NCBI GenBank assembly: GCA_041389525.1
Contig: JAWKRR010000031.1
Location: 22,473 to 86,472 of the forward strand
Direction: 5' to 3'
Length of the DNA stretch: 64,000 nt
Origin: JACKFB01 sp041389525
Lineage (GTDB): Bacteria; Myxococcota_A; UBA9042; PHBI01; JACKFB01
The notes beneath the pieces are model-generated. The model did no database searches. It was not told the origin of the DNA and worked only from the letters and a program-made list of their open reading frames with translations. This document shows, one piece after another, positions 35,417-44,873 of this stretch (position 1 is its first letter; every line of letters starts with the position of its first letter). A program made the position numbers and the translations under genes.

Positions 35417-37242
35417 GGCGCCTTGCCCCCAAACTGCTCGAACAGCCAGAGCCGAGCCCGCCCCTCATCGCTGAGACCGATTTCCTCGCCCGCGTCGCCC
35501 CGCACGAACCAGCTACGCGTCGCCGCCTTCCTCGATGGCCGAAGCATGTTGTTCGACTGCCTAGCCACACCGCCAGGCCCGTGCTCGCGCAGCCAGCCCA
35601 ACACTGACTTCTCACTCACCATCGATCGCCGCCCCCCCACAGCCGCCACTGCGCACAGTAGCCGCTCGGGCTCTTTGCACACGGGCGGTTCTGGCGGGCG
35701 CACCGCATCGAAGGGCTGCAGCTTACCCGCTAGCCCCAGTTCCTCCTTCGCGCACATCGAAAGATGCGCCGCGTACCAGGCTTCGGCCGCCTGCTGGCTG
35801 GGCTCCAATTCGACAGAGGTACTCCCCAGGCTGGTCTCAAGCGTCGCCGCTCTCCGTTGCACTTTGATCATCAAGCCGGCCAAGTACGCACCCGGCACGA
35901 CCTGCGATGGGAAGGCATCCACCATCGCCGTGTCTCCTACCATCAGCAGCCGCACCTCCCGGGCATGCCACACGACGCCAGCTTGAGTTGTACGTCGTTC
36001 GACGGACAACACCGCGGGCTGCCAGAGCGCCGTGCCCCGCGTGAGGCCTCGCGGGGGTTCGCCCTCACCATCATCGGCGGTCGAAACGGTCTCGTAGCGC
36101 CTTGCCTGCGCGCAAATGTGGATGTCCGCTTTCTTTGCCCGCTTATAGATTCCGCCCACGAAACCGAGCACTCGGAGTCTGTGCGTCTCATCACCCTGGA
36201 CGTCACCTGCTTTGTCCTCCCCGACGGGCTCAACCCGCACGAGATGCGCCGCGGACGTGCCATGGAGCACGGACGTCTTGGCGTCGAGGCCAACGATGGC
36301 ACGGATGGCATCGCCAACCTTCCGCGCCGCCGAGGGCTCGGTTGGGCGCTCCCCATCGAGATACGCGCCAATTCGCCGCAGCGTCAGCGTTCGTACCACA
36401 CGTTCCAGCGTGGATTGGCCCTCGACCGCCCGGAATGTGAAGTCAGCGCTGGCGGCCTTGAGAGTGTGCAGGCGAGGACTCGGCTTGGTTCCCTCCGGGA
36501 CGAAGGGGTACAGCAGACGGACTTCTTTCACGGCCTCGCTATTGGCGGTGTCCAGGCTCTTGAATGCCTGCAGCGCTTGATCCAAATCCATGCCGCCACC
36601 CTCGGTCAGCACGCCGTCGTACTTCAGGTGGTGTTCAGCGTCCTCGGCACCCAGGACTTCGAACAGCTCCTGGAAGCGCTGCCGGTCCTCTTCCCTCCGA
36701 AGGCGTGCCTCGAAACGACGCGTCATCACCGGGTCCGCCGCGCGATGCGCCCTGACCGCGTTCAGCACGGGGTTCGACGAGTCGAGGACACTTCCGAGTT
36801 CCAGCATCGCGCTCGCGATGTCGTCCCGGGGAGGCGAAGGTCCGAGTACCCGGTTGATGATCTTGTTGATGACCAGGCCGGCGTACGCATCGAAGGCCCC
36901 CAGGTTCTCGAAGAGTCGGACCTGCGTCTGGCCCTGCGTCGCCGAAGCGACCTGACCGATCGGTCGGTTCTGATCGATGTCCAACCAAGTCGCGAGGTCA
37001 TGGGCTCGACGTATCACCAACACGATCTCGGGCGGTGTCTCGCACTTGGAGGGGACGGGGATGTCTTTCGGGAGGAGGGTGAGATGCCCGTCCTCCACGA
37101 GCTGCTTAAGGGTCGAACTGGGCGCCCTGCGCCCGGTGGTCGGGTTGATCAGAACCTCTCCATCCCGGATGGCGGCCACGCCCCAGAACGCCACCGCATG
37201 ATCGGCGGCGCGCCCCTCGAGACCGACGATCACTGCTGGCAT
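35413..37242 (-). CDS. Large uncharacterised protein, second gene of an unknown operon
   Basis: A 609-aa soluble protein with no signal peptide or membrane helix and no family I recognise. The N-terminus MPAVIVGLEGRAADHAVAFW leads into beta-rich sequence; a middle region (about 190-300) is helical and charged (RRFEARLRREEDRQRFQELF); the C-terminus has a segment like a winged helix (SEKSVLGWLREHGPGGVARQ). The ATG at 37242 overlaps the end of the upstream 236-aa gene by 13 bases, and its stop overlaps the downstream gene, so the three genes form one tightly coupled operon. Confidence 0.7.
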   Translation of the reverse strand: MPAVIVGLEGRAADHAVAFWGVAAIRDGEVLINPTTGRRAPSSTLKQLVEDGHLTLLPKDIPVPSKCETPPEIVLVIRRAHDLATWLDIDQNRPIGQVASATQGQTQVRLFENLGAFDAYAGLVINKIINRVLGPSPPRDDIASAMLELGSVLDSSNPVLNAVRAHRAADPVMTRRFEARLRREEDRQRFQELFEVLGAEDAEHHLKYDGVLTEGGGMDLDQALQAFKSLDTANSEAVKEVRLLYPFVPEGTKPSPRLHTLKAASADFTFRAVEGQSTLERVVRTLTLRRIGAYLDGERPTEPSAARKVGDAIRAIVGLDAKTSVLHGTSAAHLVRVEPVGEDKAGDVQGDETHRLRVLGFVGGIYKRAKKADIHICAQARRYETVSTADDGEGEPPRGLTRGTALWQPAVLSVERRTTQAGVVWHAREVRLLMVGDTAMVDAFPSQVVPGAYLAGLMIKVQRRAATLETSLGSTSVELEPSQQAAEAWYAAHLSMCAKEELGLAGKLQPFDAVRPPEPPVCKEPERLLCAVAAVGGRRSMVSEKSVLGWLREHGPGGVARQSNNMLRPSRKAATRSWFVRGDAGEEIGLSDEGRARLWLFEQFGGKAP

Positions 37243-37940
37243 CGCTCTACCTGATCCTCGCGGAGCTTCTGAAGCAGCATGGCTACCCCACCTCGCACGT
37301 ACCGTTCTTCCAAGAAGATCGCCCATTCCGGGTCGTGGCGCGAGGCCGAGTTCACGATGTCCTCGTACTTCTGGCTCGGGCACGACCAGTGCACAATGCC
37401 GCGCCCTGTCGGGAGGACGCCAGGCACGCGTCGCTCCCAGAGCCATGCCCGGCAATCCAGCGCGCCTCGCCAGATCGACGCGACCTCGACGCCCTCAAAG
37501 CACTCGTGCGGTCCGCTCACCATCGGCGGATTCCCGAGGAGGTAAGCAATACGGCCCGGTCCATCCCCTGGGTACATCGCGAACTGCGCCGGCAACGCGG
37601 CGGCGGGCCACGTGCAAGCCGCCAGAAACGCTCGACGCCGTGCCTGGGGCCAGGTACAGACCGGCGCAAAGGTGTCCACCAATGACCCTGTGTCGAACGG
37701 AGAGACCAAGCCTTCGTCCGCGGCGCCGGGCAGTGCGACAACGCATTCGCCGAACTGAGCCAGGGTCGTCCCGAGGTAGGCGTATGCGTGGCGTGGTTGG
37801 ATGCCCAGGTCGCTTTCCATCCGCGCCGTTGGGCAAGTCGGGTCCGGGTTGAAGCCGAGGCCCTGCCGCAAACCCCGTTCGACGTGAGCCGGCGATGGGA
37901 GCGAGAACGCCCGGAACCAGTACAGTGCATGCGGCATCAT
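37230..37940 (-). CDS. Uncharacterised protein, first gene of an unknown operon
   Basis: A 236-aa protein, start at the first of two adjacent ATGs (37940, 37937). The region HAYAYLGTTLAQFGECVVAL followed by VSPFDTGSLVDTF is strikingly conserved in style, with Tyr/Gly and PFDTG motifs, and looks like a catalytic fold, but I cannot name it. Several Trp and Cys residues follow (CTWPQARR, CTWPAAALP). No signal peptide. It heads the overlapping operon and lies inside the repeat-bracketed segment. Confidence 0.65.
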   Translation of the reverse strand: MMPHALYWFRAFSLPSPAHVERGLRQGLGFNPDPTCPTARMESDLGIQPRHAYAYLGTTLAQFGECVVALPGAADEGLVSPFDTGSLVDTFAPVCTWPQARRRAFLAACTWPAAALPAQFAMYPGDGPGRIAYLLGNPPMVSGPHECFEGVEVASIWRGALDCRAWLWERRVPGVLPTGRGIVHWSCPSQKYEDIVNSASRHDPEWAIFLEERYVRGGVAMLLQKLREDQVERCQQ

Positions 37941-38270
37941 GACCCTGGAGTTCGTGCTTCGGGGGTATCGAGGAGGAGCAGGGCCAACTCGTGACCCGCG
38001 AGGCCATGCGTGCCAGAGACGAGCGCCGGGAGATTCCGTTTCACTGACCGCACAACCCGGTTCGGTTCGACGGGCGAGAACGCGAGCACGGCACAGACTC
38101 GTAGGACCGTCGGACACCGGGCCGCTGCGCGCGTCGACCGCGCCGATCGATGAGGCGGCGCGCACGGGGTGCAGCAAAGCTCCGGCCGAACCACCCAGCC
38201 AACGCGGTCAGGGCCGTACGCGCGCCCTCGTGCGCCGGCAGCAGGTCGCGAGGGAGTGGGGGCGTGGGAT
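37941..38270. other. Intergenic region without recognisable gene
   Basis: About 330 bases upstream of the unknown operon (minus strand), expected to hold its promoter. No gene, repeat or obvious promoter elements recognised. Confidence 0.45.
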
Positions 38271-38639
38271 TCACACGCGGCCGTACGTGCGGCGACATTG
38301 CGGACACACCATCTCCGCCACCTGCTGGCGCCCGAGCACTGAGACGATGATCCCGAGCCCAAACGCGAGCAGACCCGGGACGAGTCCGACCACCAGCAAC
38401 GGGATGCCCGCGAGGCAGATGAAAATCCCGAGCACGCCCCCGACGCTCACGGATGCTGGCCGTGTACGAACGATGAGTCGCACATTGCACCGCTCACACG
38501 ACGCGTCGCGGGCCTCCACCTTCGGCGCCGGTCGAGCGCCAGCGACCAGATCGGCGTTGCAGAAGCGGCAGATCACAGCCGCGCCGCGAATCTGCTCCGC
38601 GCAGAAGGGGCAGGTCTTCGTATCCTCTTGCGTCTCCAT
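38271..38639 (-). CDS. Zinc-ribbon membrane protein
   Basis: A 122-aa protein with two zinc-ribbon-like Cys pairs at the N-terminus (CPFC at 10-13 and CRFC at 24-27), a further pair (CERC), two membrane helices (GGVLGIFICLAGIPLLVVGL and GLLAFGLGIIVSVLG) and a last CPQC at the C-terminus. The start is well supported by a strong GAGGAGGAGG ribosome site. Such small zinc-ribbon membrane proteins are common and mostly of unknown role. Confidence 0.75.
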   Translation of the reverse strand: METQEDTKTCPFCAEQIRGAAVICRFCNADLVAGARPAPKVEARDASCERCNVRLIVRTRPASVSVGGVLGIFICLAGIPLLVVGLVPGLLAFGLGIIVSVLGRQQVAEMVCPQCRRTYGRV

Positions 38640-38702
38640 CCAAACCTCCTCCTCAGCAGCAAGCGACGGGCGAATTCGGCCTCGCGTGCGGGTCGGCGTC
38701 GC

Positions 38703-38879
38703 TCACGGCCGGCAGACCTTCTTCGACTTGCTTATCGTGCCGTCCTTGCAGATGAACTTCCCGTCGGACGAGCAGCGCGCGATGCCGCCCTTCTTGCCTG
38801 AGCACGGCGTGTTCGCGGCGTGGGCGAGTGACGTCCACGAAGTCGCAACTACGGCCATCAACACCAGCAGCTTTCTCAT
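38703..38879 (-). CDS. Small secreted cysteine-containing protein
   Basis: A 58-aa precursor: signal peptide MRKLLVLMAVVATSWTSLAHA with cleavage after AHA, then a 37-residue mature peptide with four Cys (C26, C36, C44, C56) around GGIARCSSDGKFICKDGTIS. This matches a family of small periplasmic proteins with the CSGKKGG...C...FxCxDG...SK..C pattern seen in many proteobacteria; function unknown. Preceded by GAGGAG. Confidence 0.7.
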   Translation of the reverse strand: MRKLLVLMAVVATSWTSLAHAANTPCSGKKGGIARCSSDGKFICKDGTISKSKKVCRP

Positions 38880-39051
38880 CACCGTCACTCCTCGGGCCCG
38901 CGCCCGTTCGGACTGGACTCGGTTCGGCGCGCGCGCCACAGACCGCCGCGCCGTCTTCAGATACCCGCATGAGGTCGCAAGACTCGTAGCCAGCGTTCTG
39001 GTTCCGCGCGACCTCTCGAACCGGAGATCCCTACCGCGTCCCAAGCGCCCT

Positions 39052-39233
39052 TTCAAGGCGGCGCGGCGCCGACGGAGCTGGTACCCGGTGCCCGCAGCCG
39101 CCAAGGGGGTACGCCACCTTCCCCGTAACGGCTGCCCCTCGCGGGAAAACCCAACCGGACCGGCGATTTCCCGGTTGTCATGGCGGCTGCAGGCGCGGCG
39201 ATGATGCGCCCCGCGGCCGTCGCCGCCAACCCC
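39052..39233. repeat. ~182-bp long direct repeat, copy 2 (contains TIR element 39094-39190)
   Basis: Matches 34932-35114 along its whole length with a few substitutions and a one-base deletion. The inner element carries the same GCAGCCGCCA/TGGCGGCTGC terminal inverted repeats. It closes the 4-kb repeat-bracketed segment that holds the unknown three-gene operon. Confidence 0.9.
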
Positions 39234-39267
39234 GCGGACGGGCTCCGCGGCGCGGCGTGCTCATCTC

Positions 39268-39295
39268 AAGTGCGTACCGCGGGTGCCTGACGCCG
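39268..39295. repeat. ~28-bp copy of the GTGCGTACCGCGGG repeat
   Basis: Shares 28 bases with the triple array at 30551-30674. It directly precedes the apparent gene tail ending at 39366. Confidence 0.85.
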
Positions 39296-39419
39296 CACCC
39301 CAACTGGACCCGGCCCACGTCAAGGCCGTCGTGCAGGCGATCGACGAGGTCATCGCAGCGCCCTGAGCCGAGCGGGAACGGGCTGCCGATTTCTTGAGTC
39401 CCGCGGTACACTCCGCCCG

Positions 39420-39527
39420 GCTGTGGCCGTCACGGTTGCTGGGAAATTCGCTAGCCGGCACGGTGTCTTGGGCATTGCCCGCGACATCGCTACGGGGAAG
39501 GTGGCGTACCCCCTTGACGGTCACGGC
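39420..39527 (-). repeat. TIR element of the same family, copy 3 (inverted)
   Basis: A 108-bp element bounded by GCTGTGGCCGTCA (39420-39432) and TGACGGTCACGGC (39515-39527), imperfect inverted repeats (11 of 13). Read on the minus strand it has the core GGGTACGCCACCTTCCCC shared with the other three copies, then a variable middle. Confidence 0.8.
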
Positions 39528-39633
39528 TTCAACTCCCGCGCCGGAGAATCCCCGAGGAGCTGGTGATCCCCTCCCGGGGTTCACGGATCCCGTGCCGGCG
39601 TTCAGCTAAGAGGCGCCTACCGTCGGCCGTCGG

Positions 39634-39840
39634 CTAGACCGGCATCCAGTTGTAGTTGTCGACGGCCTCATAGCCGCACACCAGACATCTGGCGAACAGG
39701 TCGGGGTCCATGTTGGGTCCGGCGCTGCTCCAAGGAGTCTTGGACACCTCCGCGAACCGAACGCGGTGACAGTCGCTTCGACAAAGGAGTCGGACGAGCT
39801 TGGGTCGCGGCACGTGCTGCGCGTACTTCGGGATTTGCAT
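39634..39840 (-). CDS. Small zinc-ribbon-like hypothetical protein
   Basis: A 68-aa possible protein with two Cys pairs spaced like a zinc ribbon (LLCRSDCH and CLVCG). An ATG at 39840 begins MQIPKYAQHVPRPKLVRLLC. It has no close neighbours and no clear ribosome site, so it may be spurious; the Cys pattern is the main reason to list it. Confidence 0.4.
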   Translation of the reverse strand: MQIPKYAQHVPRPKLVRLLCRSDCHRVRFAEVSKTPWSSAGPNMDPDLFARCLVCGYEAVDNYNWMPV

Positions 39841-40663
39841 CAACGGACTCCGGCGGGGCTGACGGACTCGTCCAACAGGGTTCTGGCGCGATCGGAGGCG
39901 TTGGGAACGACCGGGCTTGACGTCAGAACTGCGCGCGCGGTGGCGGCGCGCAGTTGAAGATGCACGCAGCCTCCAGATGAACCGGGATGCTCGGTTTGGG
40001 TTCTTCGGCCGGGGGCCACGGAAATACAGCGTCGCCGCGAATTTCTAAGGTTAGGGCGATGGGCTCGGCGTCGTTGGGTGGCGACCTCGAACGAGCGTGG
40101 TGGGAAAATCACTGAGACTGGGTGTGACTGGGCGCAGCTAGGCCCGCATTGAAGGAGTACATCTTCTCGGCCTTCGCGGAAGCCCCCATCGCCGAGTTGA
40201 ACGTAAGCGAAGCGGTGTCGGCGTAGGATGCCGAACGGGGCGCGCGGGAACGACCGAGACAAACGTGGAGTTCTGCACCACCGCCGTGGTTCGACACGCA
40301 TGCGAAGACCGCTTGCGGCGCCAGCGCGACACGCGCAGTCCGGGGTCCACCGTTTGGCGTCCCGCGACGTCTTGCTCAGCCCGACGGTGGAGGAACGAGC
40401 GCAAAGCCGTGTTCCGCGCTGCCGCGCGGCATGCTTCGACTTCTCGACGGTCCACCGCGCCGTGCTGCGCGGTCCCCGCCGCGACGCCAACGGCAATCTT
40501 CGTACTCAGTTCAACCATTGGTGCTTCTCCCCTGTGTATCCGGTCCGCGCCTATGGTTCAGCGGTCCGTAGTTCGAAGGTCCGCTTGCCGGGCTTCACCC
40601 ACGATTCTAGCGCTGTCACGGCGCGTAGCTGCCGCTTTCGAGCCGGCGGAAGGCCCAGGGTTT
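39841..40663. other. Intergenic stretch, no complete gene
   Basis: More than 800 bases. On the minus strand, short open segments in different frames (MVELSTKIAVGVAAG at about 40518, and NSAMGASAKAEKMYSFNAGL ending near 40109) could be pieces of one frameshifted small gene, but I cannot support it. The stretch 39960-40140 has lower GC than its surroundings. Confidence 0.35.
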
Positions 40664-43600
40664 TCAGGGTCTCAGGATCTCGGCGACTTGGTCGGTTTTG
40701 GCGTTTTTGAAGGTGCGGGCTAGGGATTCGGGGGTGGTGGGGGTGGGGGTTGTCTTTAGGGCGGATTGGACCAGGGCGATTCGGGCTACCAGGCCGGCGG
40801 GCCAGTCGGGGCGGTCGGTTTGGGGTTTGGGGGCGGCGGGGATCTCGGGCTGGTCTTCGTCCTCGGTGTCCATGGCGAGCTGGGTGGGCTCGGTGGGGGC
40901 TTGGTAGTCGGGGCGGAGGTAGCGGATGAGGCCTCGGGACTCCTCTTCGGCGCGCTCGGCGTTGAGCGCCACCAAGCGCTCGAGGAGCTCCTCGTCGCTG
41001 AGCGTCGTGGGCCAGCCGTAGGCGGCGAAGACCGCCTCGTCCAGGTCGTCGTGGAGCTTCAGCAGCGTCGAGCAGAGGCCCTGCTCGTGGGTCTTTTTGT
41101 CCTTGGCCGACAGCGGCGTCCCCGCCCGCAGCTTCTCCAGCACGTTGTACATGTTGGTCATCGTCAGGTCGGCGTGCTCGGCCCTGCGCGACTTGCGGTG
41201 GGCGTCCAGGGACTCGGCAAGCTCGCGGATGCGGGCGGCCTGGGCGTCGGTGGGGGCTGGGAAGGGGAAGGGGTCAAGAATGTCGCGGGTCTTGCTGTTG
41301 TAGCGCTGGTCGTTGCCCCCAACCGCCCCCGACCGAAGCCACCAAGCGTTCCATGCGATTCGACTGGAGAGCATGCCTACGGGCAGGCGTCGTCGATTGC
41401 GATATTCGTAGCATATCGTCCGGAGGTCTCGGCAATCGAAGAACGCAGATCCGGTGCTTCGAGGTGTTCAGGCGTCGCGATGAAACGGCTCCAGTCCGAA
41501 GTGCCACGCTCCATGCCGGACGTTCCCAGCTCGTCCGCCACCAAAGCGTCCGATGCTCTCACGCTTGTTCTCCATCCGGTCTGGCTTCGGCTTCACGCGT
41601 GTCATAGACACGCTGAAGCCACGGGATCGTCAACGGGCCTCTTCTTCCGACATCCCGAAGAAGTCGATTAACGTGCTCGCGCGCGCAGTTGGCCATGCAC
41701 AAGTCGCGCCCGTTCAGGTACGGGCGTAGCGGGATCCCTCGGGCCGCTCAACCCGCGTCTTCTGTCGGCGGTTCGATGAAGCCCGCGCCGTAAAGCTTGA
41801 ACCGTTGCCGGGCGACGCCGGATACCGCCGTTGGCGCGCCAGTGGCTGAGTCTGGTCGCGGTCAACGCCGCACGAACGGCGCCGATTCGGTGACTGTTTG
41901 CTCGTCCACCCATCCCCGTCCGCGAGTGCTGGGTCTCCGTCTGCTACGGTCCGAGTCACAAGTACTCGTCAATCGTCCAATTCCCCGCCGTCGAGGCGCC
42001 GATCGGACATCGAGACACGAACTGCGGTGCCATCTGCAGCCCATGGATGGTTCGGGATGCCGAACACAAGCGGACTTTCCCGCGGCGCTCGCCGGTCACC
42101 AGATGCGTGCAAGACCCGAGCGCTGGAACCTTGGATGCTGCTCGTGGTGATCGAGCCCGAAACGCTGACTTGTCCTGCACGCGGCTCCAACTCTGCCAGT
42201 CGATCCCACCAGTACATGACGTAGATCGGCCTTGTCGGGGACGTCGGATAAGGTCCAGAGCTCTGACGTAGTCATCGCCGAGCCCGCATTCGTTTGGTTC
42301 CAAGGAACGGCGGATTACTAACGATGAAGTCGGCCTGTGGCCAGTCGGCGCGGCGCGCGTTGACGTAACGGTACTGCTCGCGCGTGGCGCGGTCGTCCGG
42401 CACGTCTTTTCCCGTGACCGGGTGCTTCTTCATGGTCTCGCCGTCCCAGCGGGTGACCGGGGCTCCGTGCTCGTCCAAGACGAGCTCGATGCGGTCGTAG
42501 GCCAGGACGGCGTCGCGGTGCTCGATGTTGCGGAAGTCTCGCAGCACCGGCTCGGCGGGGGCGACCTTGCCGTGTTGGCGGTAGTGCCATTGCAGGTAGC
42601 CGATCCATAAGACGAGCTCGGCGATGGGGACGGCGCGGGGGTTCAGCTCGATGCCCAGGAACTGGTGGGGGTCGACCGTGGCGCCTGCCAGGTCCAGCGC
42701 CTCTTGGGCCGCGCCCATGTCGGCCAGGGTCTCGATGACCTCGCCCTCGAGGCGCTTCATGTGTTCGAGGGTGATGTAGAGGAAGTTGCCGGTGCCGCAG
42801 GCGGGGTCGAGGACGCGGATCTGGCAGAGCTTTCTGCGGTAGTCGCTGACCAGCTCGATGGCCTCTTTGCGCCACGCGGCGAGCTGTTTGTCGTTCGCGC
42901 TCTGCTTGGCCAGCAGGGTGGTGGCGGCGGCTTTGACGTTCTGCCAGTCGTCGCGCAGCGGCTCGATGACCGTCGGGAAGACCAGGCGCTCGACGTAGGC
43001 GCGGGGGGTGAAGTGGGCGCCCAGGCTGTGGCGCTCCTTGGGGTCCAGGGCGCGTTCGAGGAGGGTGCCGAAGATGGCGGGCTCGACCTGGCTCCAGTCC
43101 GATCTGGCGGCGGCGATGAGCAGGTCGATTTGGGCGGTGTCCAGGGGCAGGGCCGTGGCGCCGTGGAAGAAGCGGCCGTTGAAGCGCAGGACCGTGTCGC
43201 GCAGGGCCGTCGAGAAGCCGCCGCGGTCCATCTCGCGCCACAGGGCCTCCAGCATGCTGGCGAGGCCGGCGGGGTTGGTGCGCATGTCGGTGAGGAGGCC
43301 GGTGAAGCTGTCGGGGGGGAGGAGGCCGACGTCCTCGGCGAACATGGTGAAGAGGCAGCGCATGAGGAAGTCGGCGACGGGTTCGGCGCCGTGGTGCTGC
43401 TTTTCCAGCGACGTGGCCAAGGCGGCGAGGCGTTCGGCGACGGCGGTGGTGACCTTGGCGGCGTGGCGGCTGGGGTCCAGCGACATCGGGTCCAGCCACA
43501 TGCGGCGGAGGCGGTCGCGGATGGTGTCGTCGGTGAGGTCGTCGAGGAGGAAGCGGTGGTTTTGGGGGTCCGGGAAGGGGAGGTAGGCTTTGCCGTCGCG

Positions 43601-44098
43601 GGCGAAGTTGGCGTAGACGGCGAAGGCAAAGCCGACGTCGACGACCACGAGGAAGGCCGGCCACTCGGGCAGCGCGCGGGCGTACTGGGCGGCTTGGCCG
43701 TAAGCGCGGTCCATGGCTTGGGACCACGCGGGGGTGCCGCGGACGGCGGTGCCGCGCTTTTGGCGGACGGGGGCGGCCAGGGGGACCGAGGGGGCGGTGA
43801 GGTCGGCGGGGTTGGCCGAGCCCTGCTTGGATTCGAGGACGAAGCAGCCGCGCTTGTACAGGTCGATGCGCCCGTTCGAGGTCGTGCCGTCGCCGTGTTT
43901 GAAGAGCACGTCCTTTTCGAAGACGTAGGCGTTGTCGTCGGGGTGGTCGCTGGCGACCTTGGGGTCGGGGTGCGGGACGTCGAGGAGGTCGCAGAGGTCG
44001 CGGAGGAAGGACTGCGAGTTGGCGAGCTCGGCGCCGCCGGAGGGGCGCCAGCGCTCGATGAAGGCGGAGGCGGCGGCGGCTTCGGCGGGGTTTGTCAT
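40664..44098 (-). pseudogene. Type IIG-like restriction-modification protein (nuclease-methyltransferase), decayed
   Basis: The first 608 residues from the ATG at 44098 are intact: a nuclease-like head with RIDLYKRGCFVLESKQ (D79, E89-S-K91), a helical region, and an adenine-methyltransferase domain with motif I LDPACGTGNFLY (about 430) and motif IV NPPF (about 595). The frame then breaks near 42290. Family pieces follow in changing frames: MYWWDRLAEL with VFGIPNHPW (about 42217-42000), FKLYGAGFI with an in-frame TGA and then LRPYLNGRDL (about 41800-41700), WSRFIATPE, KHRICVL, and finally the intact specificity/C-terminal part LSSRIAWNAWWLRSG...RYNSKTRD...MYNVLEKLRAGTP (40664-41374). The gene must be non-functional unless repaired. 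Confidence 0.8.
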
Positions 44099-44342
44099 GG
44101 TGTTCCACGGCGGATGGGGGCTGGGCGCGGCGGGGGGACGGCGCAGGGTAGGCCGCTGTGGGGGCGGTTCGCAAGGCGGGCGGAGGCGCCTGTTCGGTGC
44201 GCGCGGGTGGGGTCGGGTTAGCTGACCCCCACGGGCTGGAGGCGCTGGCGGGCGCGCAGGCTGCCAACCCCTCGGCTCGCGGGTCGAGTTCGCCCCTGCG
44301 AGGAGTCCCGCTGACCTCCGCACCGGCCCCGGGCACCCGGAC

Positions 44343-44418
44343 GCGGTATGGGGATGCGGCCCACCGCGACCTTCGTGGGTCGGAGCTTATGCCGCCGCGA
44401 TGGGGCGCGCCAGACCGG
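44343..44418. repeat. 76-bp direct repeat, copy 1
   Basis: Begins GCGGTATGGGGATGCGGCCC and ends GCGCGCCAGACCGG. It is about 88% identical to 44449-44524. Immediately after it a hairpin, CCGGGACCG (44415-44423) and CGGTCCCGG (44430-44438), overlaps its end. Confidence 0.85.
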
Positions 44419-44448
44419 GACCGCCGCATCGGTCCCGGCTCCTCGGAT

Positions 44449-44524
44449 GCGGTATAGGGATGCGGCCCACCGCGATCTTCGTCGGTCGAAGCTTATGCCG
44501 CCGTGATGGAGAGCGCCAGACCGG
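44449..44524. repeat. 76-bp direct repeat, copy 2
   Basis: Second copy, 106 bases downstream of the first and in the same orientation, with substitutions scattered along its length, indicating an older duplication. Confidence 0.85.
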
Positions 44525-44605
44525 CGCCGTCCGCGCCGCCGCCACAGCGGGTCTTGGCGACGCCCCCCACGTCCGCGACCCGCGCTACGAGCTGGTGGAG
44601 GGCGA

Positions 44606-44721
44606 GCCGTGACCGCCAAGAGGGTACGCCACTTTCCCCTGTGCCCGCTGCACCGCGCGTGGAGCGCTCGGCAAAACCGTGCTGGAGAGCGATTTTCCCA
44701 GCAACCATGACGGCCACGGCT
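44606..44721 (+). repeat. TIR element of the same family, copy 4
   Basis: A 116-bp element bounded by GCCGTGACCGCCA (44606-44618) and TGACGGCCACGGC (44709-44721), an imperfect terminal inverted repeat. The core reads GGGTACGCCACTTTCCCC and the right part GATTTTCCCAGCAACCATGA closely matches copy 3. Confidence 0.85.
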
Positions 44722-44873
44722 TGGTGGAGGCTATGGCGCGGGCCAGGAGATCGGCAAGCTCTTGACGGCTTCAGCCTGGCCCCGCGGCCGACGCTCAGCA
44801 GTCTTGACCCCGCGCATCACGCGTAACCCGCGTATCCCGCGCTGAACCGCCCCTCCTGGGGAGCCCGTGAGGG

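Larger units (their letters stand above)
39234..39633. other. Repeat-rich intergenic region with possible gene remnant
   Basis: Contains a fourth copy of the ~33-bp repeat (39268-39295), a short open stretch ending LDPAHVKAVVQAIDEVIAAP and a stop at 39364-39366 that reads like the C-terminal tail of a lost gene, and the TIR element at 39420-39527. No complete gene recognised. Confidence 0.5.
44099..44873. other. Repeat-rich intergenic region
   Basis: About 775 bases upstream of the decayed methyltransferase gene, holding a 76-bp direct duplication (44343, 44449) with a strong hairpin between the copies and the fourth TIR element (44606-44721). No gene recognised. Confidence 0.6.

Noticed and set aside
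40109..40518. Small minus-strand gene pieces in two frames
   Set aside because: Could be a frameshifted gene, but neither piece has a recognisable family or ribosome site.
42665..44221. A plus-strand open frame opposite the methyltransferase gene
   Set aside because: Shadow frame; the minus strand carries recognisable nuclease and methyltransferase motifs.
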